Of a stretch of DNA of 64,000 nucleotides, positions 22,002-32,582 are shown piece after piece. Made by a program: the position numbers and the translations under genes. This DNA is from Comamonadaceae bacterium. Lineage in GTDB: Bacteria; Pseudomonadota; Gammaproteobacteria; Burkholderiales; Burkholderiaceae_C. The stretch lies in assembly GCA_947450765.1 (NCBI GenBank), contig CANFXC010000004.1:1-64000 (forward strand), in the 5' to 3' direction. The notes under the pieces are model-generated. The model worked only from the letters and a program-made list of their open reading frames with translations, was not told where the DNA came from and made no database searches. How positions within the stretch are numbered: the stretch's first letter is position 1; every line of letters starts with the position of its first letter.

Positions 22002-23435
22002 TCAGACCGGCACGGCGACCAAGTCGTGGCCTTGCGTGCCGACAATACGGGCGCGTGTGAACTCGCCAACCTTCAAAGTCTTGCTGATTTTTTCAGGCGG
22101 CAGCAACTTCACCGTACCGTCAATTTCTGGCGCATCTGCATAGCTGCGACCGATGCCGCCTTTGCGGCCCAGGGCCGGCGCAGAGTCCACCAACACCTGC
22201 ATGGTGGCACCCACACGCTCTTGCAATTTTTGGCTGGAGACTTCTTCCGCCACGGCCATGAAACGGGCGCGGCGCTCTTCGCGCAGTTCCAGTGGCAACA
22301 TGCCCGGAATGTCATTGGCGGTGGCGCCCGCCACAGCGCTGTAGGCAAAACAACCGGCGCGGTCAATGCGGGCTTCGCGCATGAAGTCGAGCAAATGACT
22401 GAACTCGGCTTCGGTCTCGCCTGGAAAACCAGCGATGAAGGTGCTGCGAATAACGATCTCGGGACACATCTCACGCCAACGCGCAATGCGCTCCAAGTTT
22501 TTCTCGCCGCTGGCAGGCCGCTTCATGCGTTTGAGCACGTCAGGATGGCTGTGCTGCAAAGGCACATCAAGGTAAGGCAAGACCAAGCCCGTGGCCATGA
22601 GCGGAATCACCTCATCGACGCTGGGGTACGGATACACGTAGTGAAGGCGAACCCAGGCACCGTAGGGTTCGGCCAACTCGCCCAGTGTTTTGACGAGTTC
22701 CAACATGCGGGTTTTGACTGGCTTGCCGTCGAAAAATCCGGTGCGGTATTTCACATCGACACCGTAAGCCGAGGTGTCTTGGCTGATCACCAGCAGTTCT
22801 TTGACGCCGCCTGCAAACAAGGCTCTGGCCTCGACCAGGACGTCGCCAATAGGCCGAGACACGAGGTCACCGCGCATCGACGGGATGATGCAAAAAGTGC
22901 AGCGATGGTTGCAGCCTTCGCTGATCTTCAGGTAGGCGTAATGCCGCGGTGTCAGCTTGATACCAGCGATGCCGAAAGAATTAGGCACCAAGTCGACGAA
23001 CGGGTCGTGTGGCTTGGGCAGGTTCAGATGAACCGCGTCCATCACCTCTTGCGTCGCGTGCGGTCCGGTCACGGCCAACACGCTCGGGTGCATTTGTTTG
23101 ACGAGGTTGCCACCCGCCTCGCCGGCCTTGGCACCCAGACAGCCCGTGACGATGACCTTGCCATTGGCGGCGAGTGCTTCGCCGATGGTCTCCAGACTCT
23201 CGCGCACGGCGTCGTCGATGAAGCCGCAGGTGTTGACGATCACCAGATCGGCGCCCTCAAATGTCTTTGATGTCTCGTAACCTTCAGCGCTGAGCTGGGT
23301 CAGGATCAATTCTGAATCGGTCAAAGCTTTAGGACAGCCAAGGCTGACAAATCCAACGCGGGGCGCTGATTTAGGGGCAATTGACAAAGAAGGGGCCACT
23401 GCTGTGGACGGGGTGCCGGAAAGGATTTCGCTCAT
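22002..23435 (-). CDS. rimO: Ribosomal protein S12 methylthiotransferase
   Basis: UPF0004 domain ([13 protein letters not shown]), radical [12 protein letters not shown]-terminal TRAM. Confidence 0.94.
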   Translation of the reverse strand: MSEILSGTPSTAVAPSLSIAPKSAPRVGFVSLGCPKALTDSELILTQLSAEGYETSKTFEGADLVIVNTCGFIDDAVRESLETIGEALAANGKVIVTGCLGAKAGEAGGNLVKQMHPSVLAVTGPHATQEVMDAVHLNLPKPHDPFVDLVPNSFGIAGIKLTPRHYAYLKISEGCNHRCTFCIIPSMRGDLVSRPIGDVLVEARALFAGGVKELLVISQDTSAYGVDVKYRTGFFDGKPVKTRMLELVKTLGELAEPYGAWVRLHYVYPYPSVDEVIPLMATGLVLPYLDVPLQHSHPDVLKRMKRPASGEKNLERIARWREMCPEIVIRSTFIAGFPGETEAEFSHLLDFMREARIDRAGCFAYSAVAGATANDIPGMLPLELREERRARFMAVAEEVSSQKLQERVGATMQVLVDSAPALGRKGGIGRSYADAPEIDGTVKLLPPEKISKTLKVGEFTRARIVGTQGHDLVAVPV

Positions 23436-23546
23436 GCGCGTATTGTCTCAGAGGCTGCGGATTTGCGCCTTTATCCACGTTGAGTGATCAGGCCGATGCA
23501 AAATAGGATCTCCTCAGACCCCTGTTTCATCATCAAAGGAAGTCCC

Positions 23547-23849
23547 ATGATCCTCGAACACGCCGACATTCGCATTCACCCTGGTCAACAAACTGCGTTC
23601 AACGAAGCTATAGAACGCGGTCTACGAACCGTCATTTCGGGTGCCCACGGCTTCCATGGTTTCAAGGTCAACCAAGGGATCGAAAATCCGGAACGCTATG
23701 TGCTGCAAATTTTCTGGGCCACGCTGGAAGACCACACCATTGGCTTTCGGGAGTCGCCTGCATTTGCCAACTGGCGGGCGATTGTCGGCCCCTTCTTCGC
23801 CGCGCCGCCGGTGGTTGAGCACTTCACATTGCTGCTGAAATCCGAGTAA
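23547..23849 (+). CDS. Antibiotic biosynthesis monooxygenase (ABM) domain protein
   Basis: Approximately 100 aa ABM fold pattern (AFNEAIERGLRTVISGAHGFHGFKVNQGIENPERYVLQIFWATLEDH). Confidence 0.75.
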   Translation: MILEHADIRIHPGQQTAFNEAIERGLRTVISGAHGFHGFKVNQGIENPERYVLQIFWATLEDHTIGFRESPAFANWRAIVGPFFAAPPVVEHFTLLLKSE

Positions 23850-23939
23850 TCTGGCTCCTACTGACGTCAAGCTGAGCTACATTAATTCAGACCGTCCAGC
23901 GCATATCGCACTGGGCATCTACAAAAAAGAAAGAGTGTC

Positions 23940-24635
23940 ATGAGTTTTGTTTTCACGCCACCCGCTACGGTTTCTGTCCCAGTCGTCGGACTGGCTGAGC
24001 GCTTCCCCGTCAACCGCGTTTACTGCGTGGGTCGCAACTACGAAGAGCACGCCAAGGAAATGGGTTTCACGGGCCGCGAGCCACCTTTCTTTTTCCTCAA
24101 ACCAGCTAATTCGTTGGTCGTGATTGAAGACGGCCAGACTGGCGACATGCCCTACCCGAGCTTGACGCAAAATTTTCACCATGAGATTGAGCTCGTGGTG
24201 GCCATTGGCACGGGCGGCAAAAACATCAAGGCGGCAGATGCCATGAAGCACATCTACGGTTATGCCGTGGGCCTCGACATGACACGCCGCGACCTGCAAA
24301 ACGAAGCTAAAAAACTCGGTCGTCCTTGGGACATCGGCAAAGGCTTTGATCATTCCGCACCGATCGGGCCGATCACCCGCGCTGCCGACGCAGGCGACAT
24401 CGAAAACGCCGAGATTTATCTGCAAGTCAATGGCCAAGAGCGTCAGCGCAGCGACACTTCCAAACTGATCTGGAACATCGCCGAAAGCATTGAGCACCTG
24501 TCCGCCGCCTGGGAACTGCAACCCGGCGACTTGATTTTGAGTGGCACGCCTGCAGGCGTCGCAGCCGTGGTGGCCGGCGACACTTTGATCGGTGGCGTAG
24601 CCGGTATCGGCACGTTAAAAGTCAAAGTCAGCTGA
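23940..24635 (+). CDS. Fumarylacetoacetate hydrolase family protein
   Basis: VYCVGRNYEEHAKEMG, KPANSLV, LWNIAESIEHLS..LEPGDLILSGTPAGV-type motifs. Confidence 0.9.
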   Translation: MSFVFTPPATVSVPVVGLAERFPVNRVYCVGRNYEEHAKEMGFTGREPPFFFLKPANSLVVIEDGQTGDMPYPSLTQNFHHEIELVVAIGTGGKNIKAADAMKHIYGYAVGLDMTRRDLQNEAKKLGRPWDIGKGFDHSAPIGPITRAADAGDIENAEIYLQVNGQERQRSDTSKLIWNIAESIEHLSAAWELQPGDLILSGTPAGVAAVVAGDTLIGGVAGIGTLKVKVS

Positions 24636-24638
24636 TAC

Positions 24639-24674
24639 GGCGCCAAAAAACCCGCGAAGGCGGGCTTTTTGGCG
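24639..24674. terminator. Intrinsic terminator after FAH-family gene
   Basis: cgccaaaaaacccgcgaaggcgggctttttggcg inverted repeat. Confidence 0.85.
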
Positions 24675-24697
24675 ACACACTTCACTCGATTCAACTC

Positions 24698-25252
24698 ATG
24701 CACCGCCCTCCTCTCAAACATTGCCGCGAATGTGGCGTTGTCGTTGTTTACCGTCTGCCGGACGATGGCGACACGCGTGAGCGCGCCATCTGCACCGCTT
24801 GCCACACGGTGCACTATGAAAATCCGCTCAACGTCGTGGGTACCGTTCCAGCTTGGGGAGACAACGGCGAACAAGTACTGCTGTGCAAGCGAAATATCGA
24901 ACCGCGTTGGGGTAAATGGACGCTGCCCGCCGGCTTCATGGAGCTTGGCGAAACGACAGCCCAAGGTGCCGCACGCGAGACCGATGAAGAAGCCGGTGCC
25001 GACTACGAAATGCAGGACCTTTTCACCGTGATGAATGTGGTCCGGGTCGGTCAAGTGCATTTTTATTACCGCGCCCGTCTGCTCAGTCCGATCTTCAATC
25101 CCGGCCACGAAACCATCGAGGCACGCCTCTTCACTGAAGCAGAAATTCCCTGGGACGACATCGCTTTTCGAACCGTCAAGGAAACCCTGGAACATTACTT
25201 TGACGACCGCCGAAAAGGCCGCTTTGAGATGCACGTCCTTGACGTCGCGTAA
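24698..25252 (+). CDS. NUDIX hydrolase with N-terminal zinc ribbon
   Basis: CRECG..CTAC zinc-ribbon, Nudix box GFMELGETTAQGAARETDEEAG. Confidence 0.9.
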   Translation: MHRPPLKHCRECGVVVVYRLPDDGDTRERAICTACHTVHYENPLNVVGTVPAWGDNGEQVLLCKRNIEPRWGKWTLPAGFMELGETTAQGAARETDEEAGADYEMQDLFTVMNVVRVGQVHFYYRARLLSPIFNPGHETIEARLFTEAEIPWDDIAFRTVKETLEHYFDDRRKGRFEMHVLDVA

Positions 25253-25313
25253 CAACTGATAGCGCCACTCACTCAGCCGCATTTCCCTCTTATTTTTTCA
25301 ACGACCGTATTGC

Positions 25314-26339
25314 ATGTTCAAAACCGCTTCCTTTTTCCGTATTGCTACAGACTTTGTCATGCCACCGTTGGACGCTTTTGAAGAAGCCCTGCAAGCCACC
25401 CGCTTCGTGCCCTGCGGCGCGACCCAACCTGAGACCAATGGCTGGGTGCCCCCACGCGGCAACAAAAGCATCTCGATGGTCGAAAGCATCGGCGGCCAGA
25501 TCATCCTCAAACTCTGCACCGAGCGACGCCCACTGCCTGCGTCAGCCGTGAAGGCAGCGGTTGACGAGATGATCGAAAAATACAAAGAAGAAACTGGGCA
25601 AGAACGTGTCGGTTCGAAGATCAAAAAAGAATTCAAAGAGCAAGTCGTTTTTGAGCTGCTGCCACGCGCTTTCACCAAACGCTCAAGCACTTTGCTGTGG
25701 CTAGACCCCGTCCATCACTTTTTGGTCGTGGACACCGGCAGCCTGTCGGGCGCTGATAAGGTTGTCACCTTTTTGATCGAAGCCTTGAGCGAGGTGCCTG
25801 GTTCGCTGCCGGGTCTTGGCGTCAAGCCCGTTTTGACCAACATGTCGGCTGCGGCATCGATGTCGCACTGGCTGTCCAGTCGCGAGGCGCCGGTCGGTTT
25901 CACGGTCGACCGCGACTGCGAACTGAAAACTCCGGACGACCAAAAATCAACGGTGCGCTACTCACGCCACACGCTGGAAATCGACGAAGTCGCAGAGCAC
26001 ATTGCTGCCGGCAAAGTCCCCACCCAGCTGGCCCTGACCTGGAACGACCGCATTTCTTTTGTACTGACCGAAACAGCGCAAGTAAAAAAACTGAAACTCC
26101 TCGACGTCGTGCTGGATGGGGTACAAGAAGGCGGCAAAGACGACGACGGCTTTGACACTGACGCTGCCATTTTGACGGGTGAATTGAGCGTCATGCTGCC
26201 CGACCTGATTGAGGCCTTGGGCGGTGAAATAGGCGCGCTAACTCACGATACCGGGGAGAACGCAGTGCACACCCAGGAACCAGTATCTTCAGCGTCTTAT
26301 GTCTCGTTGGCAGGGGCCGCAGCTGACGCTCCTTTCTGA
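25314..26339 (+). CDS. rdgC: Recombination-associated protein RdgC
   Basis: TRFVPCGATQPETNGWVPPRG, full-length similarity to the RdgC pattern. Confidence 0.92.
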   Translation: MFKTASFFRIATDFVMPPLDAFEEALQATRFVPCGATQPETNGWVPPRGNKSISMVESIGGQIILKLCTERRPLPASAVKAAVDEMIEKYKEETGQERVGSKIKKEFKEQVVFELLPRAFTKRSSTLLWLDPVHHFLVVDTGSLSGADKVVTFLIEALSEVPGSLPGLGVKPVLTNMSAAASMSHWLSSREAPVGFTVDRDCELKTPDDQKSTVRYSRHTLEIDEVAEHIAAGKVPTQLALTWNDRISFVLTETAQVKKLKLLDVVLDGVQEGGKDDDGFDTDAAILTGELSVMLPDLIEALGGEIGALTHDTGENAVHTQEPVSSASYVSLAGAAADAPF

Positions 26340-26477
26340 GCCATTGACACATGGCCACAGGCAATATCAAAGTGATATAGCCGCCACCGAATTCAGCATT
26401 GGACGCTCATTTGATGGCTTTTTAGAATGTTATCTGGTGCTTGCCAACAAGGGCCACCATGAACCATCTAAAGTCCA

Positions 26478-27554
26478 ATGTCATCCCAACACACTCAGAT
26501 ACTGGTCAGTGCTGACCAACTCAGCACCTTCATCACCAGCGCTCTGAAAAGCGCCGGTCTGCCAGATCAAGATGCCGCCAAAGTCGCCGGACTCATGGCC
26601 GACGCCGACTTGCAAGGCTCTGATGGCCACGGCGTGATCCGCCTGCCGCAATATGTCAAACGCATTTTGGCGGGCGGCATCAACACCCGCCCCAACATCC
26701 GCGTCGTGACCGAGCGCTCCGCCATGGCGGTGGTCGACGGCGACAACGGCATGGGCCACCTGGTGATGTCGCACGCTGTGGATATCGCCATTGAAAAAGC
26801 CCGCAGCGCCGGCGTCGCCTGGGTCGGTGCCCGTCACAGCAACCACGCCGGGCCAGCGTCTCTGTATGTGCGCAAGCCGATCGAACAGAACATGATTGCG
26901 TTGTATTTCGCAGTCGGCAACGCCAACCATTTGCCACCTTGGGGTGGCATGGAAATGCTGCTGTCCACCAACCCGATCGCGGTGGGTATCCCCGCCGGCA
27001 GTGAACCCGCAGTGGTGCTCGACATGGCCACCACCGTCGCGGCCTATGGCAAAGTGAAAGCCAAAGCCAAGCGCGGTGAGCAAATGCCTGAAGGCTGGAT
27101 GATTGACCGACAAGGCAAACCACTGCTGGACCCGAAACGCGCTGAAGAAGGTTTTCTGTTACCCATCGGCGGCCACAAAGGCTACGGTCTAGCGCTGATC
27201 GTCGGTCTCTTGGCCGGCACATTGAACGGCGCCGCCATGGGCCGCGATGTGGTCGACTTTAACCATGATGACGTCACCCCCACCAACACCGGCCAGTCGG
27301 TACTGGTGATCGACTTGCAAGCCTTCGGGGACCCTGACGTCTTCAAGTCATCACTGGACCACTTGGTGCGCGACCTGCGGAGCAGCGAGCGTCTGCCGAA
27401 TGTCGAGCGCATCTGGTTGCCGGGAGAGCAAAGCCATCAGCGCCGTCAAAAATACACGGCACAAGGCATTCCCTTGTCTGGCCCGTTGCTTGCCGACTTA
27501 GATGCACTGGCTGCTGAACTCAAAATCGCACCACTGACGTGCAATCAGTCGTGA
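26478..27554 (+). CDS. Ldh family (malate/L-lactate/sulfolactate-type) oxidoreductase
   Basis: GSDGHGVIRLPQYVKRI, GARHSNHAGPASLY, GGHKGYGLALIVGLLAG; substrate not assignable. Confidence 0.88.
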   Translation: MSSQHTQILVSADQLSTFITSALKSAGLPDQDAAKVAGLMADADLQGSDGHGVIRLPQYVKRILAGGINTRPNIRVVTERSAMAVVDGDNGMGHLVMSHAVDIAIEKARSAGVAWVGARHSNHAGPASLYVRKPIEQNMIALYFAVGNANHLPPWGGMEMLLSTNPIAVGIPAGSEPAVVLDMATTVAAYGKVKAKAKRGEQMPEGWMIDRQGKPLLDPKRAEEGFLLPIGGHKGYGLALIVGLLAGTLNGAAMGRDVVDFNHDDVTPTNTGQSVLVIDLQAFGDPDVFKSSLDHLVRDLRSSERLPNVERIWLPGEQSHQRRQKYTAQGIPLSGPLLADLDALAAELKIAPLTCNQS

Positions 27555-27620
27555 GTAAAGAGGGGAACTCCGCATTGGTAACCTAGCCCAGACGCCCTAC
27601 AACGGAAACCGGAGACAAAA

Positions 27621-28595
27621 ATGAAAAAATTCACACGGCAGCTTCTAACCCACTTCGCGATGCTGGCGTTTGTGTCTGTTGTGCAGGCTCAGAGCATCTA
27701 CCCGAACAAACCCATCAAGATGATCATTCCGCTGGCCGCCGGCAGCGCGGTTGACAACGCTGCGCGCGTGCTGACGCAAAAGATGTCGCTCGGACTAAGT
27801 CAGAGCGTCGTGATTGAAAATATTGCCGGCTCCTCAGGTTTGATCGGTGCCGACCGCGTCGCCAAAGCAGCGCCAGACGGCTACACCATCGGCGGATTCA
27901 ACGACAGCATCCTGACCATGCTGCCGCACATTTACCCAAGAATGCCTTGGAATGCACTGACAGATTTCGATCCCCTGTCACTGGCTGCCACTGTTGAATG
28001 GGGGCTGGTCGTTAAAACAGATTCCCCCTACAAGACGGTGGCCGATTTCATCGCTGCCGCCAAGGCAGACCCCGGCAAGCTGAACTACAGCTCGGGCGGC
28101 AACGGCAGCCCGCAACACTTGGCGATGGCTCTGTTCGCCTCGCGCGCCGGTATCCATGCACTCCACGTACCGTACAAGGGCGCAACGCCTGCAGCAGTCG
28201 CCGTTGCAGCGGGTGAAGTTGATGCCGCATTTCAAGGCCTTGGGACCGTGACCTCTCTCCTTCAGGCTAACAAGGTGCGCCTTTTGGCTGTTTCATCCAG
28301 CAAGCGTTTGCCGCAATACCCGAACGTGCCGACTGTCGATGAGTCAGGCTTAAAGAACTTCTTTTTCAACTCGTGGTTCGCCATGGTGGTGCCGGCCGGC
28401 ACACCAAAAGACATCGTCGAGCGCCTGAACAGTGAAATGCGCAAGGCACTGGCTGACCCTGAAACACGCGACAAATTAATCGCCCTTGGCGTCACCTTGC
28501 GCGGCTCCTCGCCGCAAGAACTCGGTGTGGCGACGAAAGCTCAGTTTGAGATGTACCGCAAGTTGATTCAAGACAACAACATCAAGTCAGACTGA
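27621..28595 (+). CDS. Bug/TctC-type tripartite tricarboxylate transporter substrate-binding protein
   Basis: Signal peptide, YPNKPIKMIIPLAAGSAVDNAARVL, ADRVAKAAPDGYTIG. Confidence 0.92.
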   Translation: MKKFTRQLLTHFAMLAFVSVVQAQSIYPNKPIKMIIPLAAGSAVDNAARVLTQKMSLGLSQSVVIENIAGSSGLIGADRVAKAAPDGYTIGGFNDSILTMLPHIYPRMPWNALTDFDPLSLAATVEWGLVVKTDSPYKTVADFIAAAKADPGKLNYSSGGNGSPQHLAMALFASRAGIHALHVPYKGATPAAVAVAAGEVDAAFQGLGTVTSLLQANKVRLLAVSSSKRLPQYPNVPTVDESGLKNFFFNSWFAMVVPAGTPKDIVERLNSEMRKALADPETRDKLIALGVTLRGSSPQELGVATKAQFEMYRKLIQDNNIKSD

Positions 28596-28892
28596 GCAAA
28601 CACATGCGAGCATGTCTTGCTGCTTAATTGCTAAGCAGGGTCTGCTAAGCCAAGGCCAGCGCCCCGCAATTGAGTTGTCCAAGGGCTTATCAACAGCCTA
28701 GGGCACAGTCCGTGGGTGTAACTTTGGCGCATTAAAGTGGGCCGCCGTTGTTAACCGAATTCAGCCGGTTTCTGTTTGAGGGTTGACAGGCTGAATCAGC
28801 CACGGCACATTGACACACTAATATATCAGTGCTTCAATCCCACCCGCAGCGTCAAAAATAAATGATAACCACCCTTCTATGAGGCTCCCTAC

Positions 28893-29858
28893 ATGAGATC
28901 AACTTTATGGCCAGCACTGGCAGCGGCGGTCTTGGCCATCGCAAGCCCCTCTCAGGCACAAAACTTCCCGACAAAAGCGATCACCATCGTTGTACCCGCC
29001 TCGCCTGGAGGAGCGATTGATTTGGCCGCACGCCTGATCGGTCAAAAGCTCACTGAATCCACAGGTCAGCCAGTTCTGATTGACAACAAGACCGGCGCGA
29101 CAGGCATCATCGGCACCGACTTCGTAGCCAAGGCGGCTCCCGACGGCTACACCCTGGCGCTGGTGGCCAGCAGCCACGCGATCAATCCGAGCATGAAAAA
29201 AGTCATGCCTTATGACGCCATCAAAGGCTTTGAACCTGTGGTGCTCACGCATGTCGTGCCGCTGGTATTGGTGGTCACGCCGACCTTACCGGTCACGTCG
29301 GTGAAAGAACTGATCGCCTACGGCAAGGCCAATCCGGGCAAGCTCTCATTTGCGTCTAGCGGTGCGGGCGGTGCACCGCATTTTTCGGGTGAATTGTTCA
29401 AGACCATGGCGGGTCTGGACATGATCCACATTCCGTACAAGGGCAGCACACTGGCGCACCCGGACCTGATCAGTGGTCGGACCTCCATCATGTTTGACAC
29501 GGTGGCCGCCATCAGCGCGCAAATTAAAAGCGACAAAGTTCGGGCCTTGGGCGTGACCACCAGCAAACGCTCCTCGGTGTTGCCCCAAGTCCCGACCCTG
29601 ATCGAAGCTGGCATGCCCGGCTACGAAACCAGTACCTGGGGCGGCGTTCTGGCCCCTGCCGGAACACCCAAGGCGGTCGTCGCCAAACTCAACCTCGAGA
29701 TCAACAAAGCACTGAGCTCGCCCGAGGTGCGGCAACGCTTGCAAGACGCGGGCATTGAAGTGGGCGGCGGCACGCCCCAGCAGTTCACCGCATTTATCCA
29801 ATCAGAAATAGTCAAGTGGGCCAAGGTCGCCAAAGACGCAGGAATCCAAGCAGAATGA
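28893..29858 (+). CDS. Bug/TctC-type substrate-binding protein
   Basis: FPTKAITIVVPASPGGAIDLAARLIGQKL, GTDFVAKAAPDGYTL. Confidence 0.92.
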   Translation: MRSTLWPALAAAVLAIASPSQAQNFPTKAITIVVPASPGGAIDLAARLIGQKLTESTGQPVLIDNKTGATGIIGTDFVAKAAPDGYTLALVASSHAINPSMKKVMPYDAIKGFEPVVLTHVVPLVLVVTPTLPVTSVKELIAYGKANPGKLSFASSGAGGAPHFSGELFKTMAGLDMIHIPYKGSTLAHPDLISGRTSIMFDTVAAISAQIKSDKVRALGVTTSKRSSVLPQVPTLIEAGMPGYETSTWGGVLAPAGTPKAVVAKLNLEINKALSSPEVRQRLQDAGIEVGGGTPQQFTAFIQSEIVKWAKVAKDAGIQAE

Positions 29859-30805
29859 ACAAAACAAAACTCCTCATGAACGGTCGGCTCTTGCCTCAGC
29901 TTGAAGCCGCACTGAGCGCCGAATACGATCTGTGCCCCTTGTGGCAACAAGCACCGCAAGATGACTTTTTGGAACAGCGCGGACACGAATTCACGGCCCT
30001 GGTCACTTCGGCCAAAACTGGCGCGTCAACAACACTGATCAACGCCTTGCCGGCGCTCAAAGTGATTTCCGTGTTCGGTGTTGGCTATGACGCGGTGGAT
30101 GTGGCCACGGCTCAGCAGCGCAGCATTCAGGTCGGCTACACGCCCGAGGTGCTGAACGACTGCGTAGCCGATACTGCGATGGGCTTGTTGATCGACGTGG
30201 CACGTCAATTCAGCGCTTCAGACCGCTACTTGCGGGCCGGCCAATGGCTCAAAGCGCCCTTCCCGCTGACCACCCGCGTCAGCGGCAAGCGTCTGGGCAT
30301 TTTTGGCCTCGGCCGCATTGGCCAAACCATCGCCCGGCGTGCCAGCGGCTTTGACATGGAAATCAGGTACCACAACCGACGTCAAAACCCTGATTTGCCT
30401 TATGCCTATGAGCCCACGCTCGCATCACTAGCTGAGTGGTGTGACTTTTTGATGGCCGCCAGTTCCGGGGGCGCTGAGACCAGGCATCTCATTTCCAGCG
30501 ACATATTGAAAAAGCTCGGCCCCAAGAGTTTTTTAATCAACATCTCTCGCGGCTCGGTGATCGACGAGCAAGCCCTGATCGAAGCGCTGGAGCAAGGGGT
30601 GATCGCCGGTGCCGGCCTCGACGTTTATGCCGACGAACCCAACGTGCCCGAACGGCTGCGGCGTCTTGACAACGCCGTGCTGCTGCCGCATCTGGCCAGT
30701 GCCACCCACGAGACACGCCAAGCGATGGCGGACTTGGTCTTTGACAACTTGGGCAGTTACTTCCAGACTGGCCGCGTGAAGGTGGCCGTACCGACCGCCA
30801 ACTAG
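29855..30805 (+). CDS. D-isomer 2-hydroxyacid dehydrogenase
   Basis: GKRLGIFGLGRIGQTIARRASGFDM, NISRGSVIDEQALIEALEQGVIAGAGLDVYADEPNVPERL; ATGA overlap with the upstream Bug gene. Confidence 0.92.
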   Translation: MNKTKLLMNGRLLPQLEAALSAEYDLCPLWQQAPQDDFLEQRGHEFTALVTSAKTGASTTLINALPALKVISVFGVGYDAVDVATAQQRSIQVGYTPEVLNDCVADTAMGLLIDVARQFSASDRYLRAGQWLKAPFPLTTRVSGKRLGIFGLGRIGQTIARRASGFDMEIRYHNRRQNPDLPYAYEPTLASLAEWCDFLMAASSGGAETRHLISSDILKKLGPKSFLINISRGSVIDEQALIEALEQGVIAGAGLDVYADEPNVPERLRRLDNAVLLPHLASATHETRQAMADLVFDNLGSYFQTGRVKVAVPTAN

Positions 30806-30896
30806 GGGTTTATACGATTGAGAAACGGCTTGGGGCTTGTACGATCAGTTTGATCAAACATCAAAAACTCACCCCCCCAAAGCCAAAGCTCTCAAC

Positions 30897-31820
30897 ATGT
30901 CTAAAGTGATCATCACCTGCGCCGTCACGGGCGCCATCCACACGCCCTCCATGTCGCCCTACCTGCCGATCACGCCGGAGGAAATCATCGAAGCCTCGGT
31001 GGGTGCAGCGGAAGCCGGTGCGGCTATCATTCATCTGCACGCGCGCGACCCGGTCACCGGCAAGCCCGATCAAACTCCAGAGGCGTTTGCCAAGTTCCTG
31101 CCGCACATCAAAGCCCGAACCAATGCGGTACTCAACCTCACCAGCGGCGGGTCGCCGTACATGAAGATTGACGAGCGCATCCAACCGTCCATGCGCTTCG
31201 CGCCAGAAGTGGCGTCGCTCAACATGGGCTCGTTCAACTTCGCCTTATTCCCCATACTGGAGCGCTTCACCGAGTTCAAACACGCCTGGGAGCGTGAGGC
31301 CCTAGAGGGCAGCCGGGACCTGATTTTCCGGAACACCTTCAAAGACATTGAATACGCGCTGGCAGCCTGCTCAGCCAACCAAACCCGCTTTGAGTTCGAG
31401 TGCTACGACATCGGCCATCTGTACAACCTAGCCCATTTTATGGACCGCGGCTTGGTCAAGGGACCGCTGTTTGTGCAGTCTGTTTTTGGCATCTTGGGCG
31501 GCATCGGTGTGCACCCTGAGGACGTCATGCACATGCGCCGCACGGCTGACAGACTCTTTGGCAAAGAATACCAATGGTCAGTGCTGGGCGCTGGAAAAAA
31601 CCAACTGCGCATTGCAGCCATGAGCGCAGCCATGGGCGGCCATGTACGCGTGGGCCTTGAAGACAGCTTATGGCTGGGCAAAGGCACGCTGGCCAAAAGC
31701 AATGCTGAGCAAGTCAGGCAGGTGCGGCAGATCATCGAAGGCTTAGGCCATGAGATCGCCACGCCGGATGAAGCGCGGCAAATGCTGCAACTCAAAGGCG
31801 CAGAAAATGTGCGCTTTTAA
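30897..31820 (+). CDS. BKACE family (beta-keto acid cleavage enzyme, DUF849) protein
   Basis: KVIITCAVTGAIHTPSMSPYLPITPEEI, AAIIHLHARDPVTGKPDQ, HVRVGLEDSLWLGKG. Confidence 0.9.
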   Translation: MSKVIITCAVTGAIHTPSMSPYLPITPEEIIEASVGAAEAGAAIIHLHARDPVTGKPDQTPEAFAKFLPHIKARTNAVLNLTSGGSPYMKIDERIQPSMRFAPEVASLNMGSFNFALFPILERFTEFKHAWEREALEGSRDLIFRNTFKDIEYALAACSANQTRFEFECYDIGHLYNLAHFMDRGLVKGPLFVQSVFGILGGIGVHPEDVMHMRRTADRLFGKEYQWSVLGAGKNQLRIAAMSAAMGGHVRVGLEDSLWLGKGTLAKSNAEQVRQVRQIIEGLGHEIATPDEARQMLQLKGAENVRF

Positions 31821-32512
31821 GCCCAGTCACCGGCCAATCCCCGAGCTTCCCTGATGGTCTGCGCCGCGACAGAGATGTCCACCAAGATGGCTTGGCGTAA
31901 GCCTTCCTTGTCTTTCTTTTCAAGGCTCTTGATCATCAAGGCATGTAAGCGGCGTGAGTCTGCAAAGTCCATGTCGCCCAAGCCAAAACGAATCAACGGC
32001 CCGGCTCGCACCCACAGTTTTTCAATGATCGACAGTACAAAGCTGCTGGCGCCAAGTTGGTAAATCAAAAAATGAAACCGGAAGTTCGCATTCAGGTAGG
32101 CGTCCGGATCGGTCTCGCTGCGCATGGCCGCCTCCATCTGTTTCAGATCGGCAATGTGTGCCGGCAAGATGCGTTCAACCGCCTGAACCGCTGCCAAGCA
32201 TTCAATGTGGCAACGCAGCTCGGTGAGCTCATCAAAGTCTTGCCGCGACAAGCGCGGAACGATCACCGTGCGATTCGCGCGCAGTTCCAGCGCGCCTTCA
32301 GCAATCAGTCGGTTCATGGCTTCTCTGGCTGGCATCACGCTAGCCCCCAGCATGGTCGAAATGGCCTTGACCGTCACCGCTTGACCCGGCTGGAAATTCC
32401 CATTCATCAACGCATTGCGCACCGACTGCGTCACCTGCTCACGCAGGGTGATGTTCGCAACGGGCTTGAGGACGGGCAACGCGGCACCGTCAATCGACTG
32501 GTTTTTTCTCAT
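31817..32512 (-). CDS. GntR family (FCD-type) transcriptional regulator
   Basis: N-terminal wHTH (LREQVTQSVRNALMNGNFQPGQAVTVKAISTMLGASVMPAREAMNRLIAEGALEL); start set at MRKNQSID. Confidence 0.88.
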   Translation of the reverse strand: MRKNQSIDGAALPVLKPVANITLREQVTQSVRNALMNGNFQPGQAVTVKAISTMLGASVMPAREAMNRLIAEGALELRANRTVIVPRLSRQDFDELTELRCHIECLAAVQAVERILPAHIADLKQMEAAMRSETDPDAYLNANFRFHFLIYQLGASSFVLSIIEKLWVRAGPLIRFGLGDMDFADSRRLHALMIKSLEKKDKEGLRQAILVDISVAAQTIREARGLAGDWA

Positions 32513-32582
32513 GAGCGGCAGAAGATAGCACGCTTCGCCCAGCACTAGAACACAGCAACCACCACCCCCAAAGGAAAACAAA

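Noticed and set aside
21861-23270. 469-aa plus-strand ORF spanning tRNA-Leu and antisense to rimO
   Set aside because: Reads through the tRNA and the terminator and is antisense to rimO; no family features
28602-28638. Inverted repeats ACATGC-ga-GCATGT and CTGCTTA-attgc-TAAGCAG after a Bug gene as a terminator
   Set aside because: No following T-tract; could be a weak terminator or chance, not supportable as a feature
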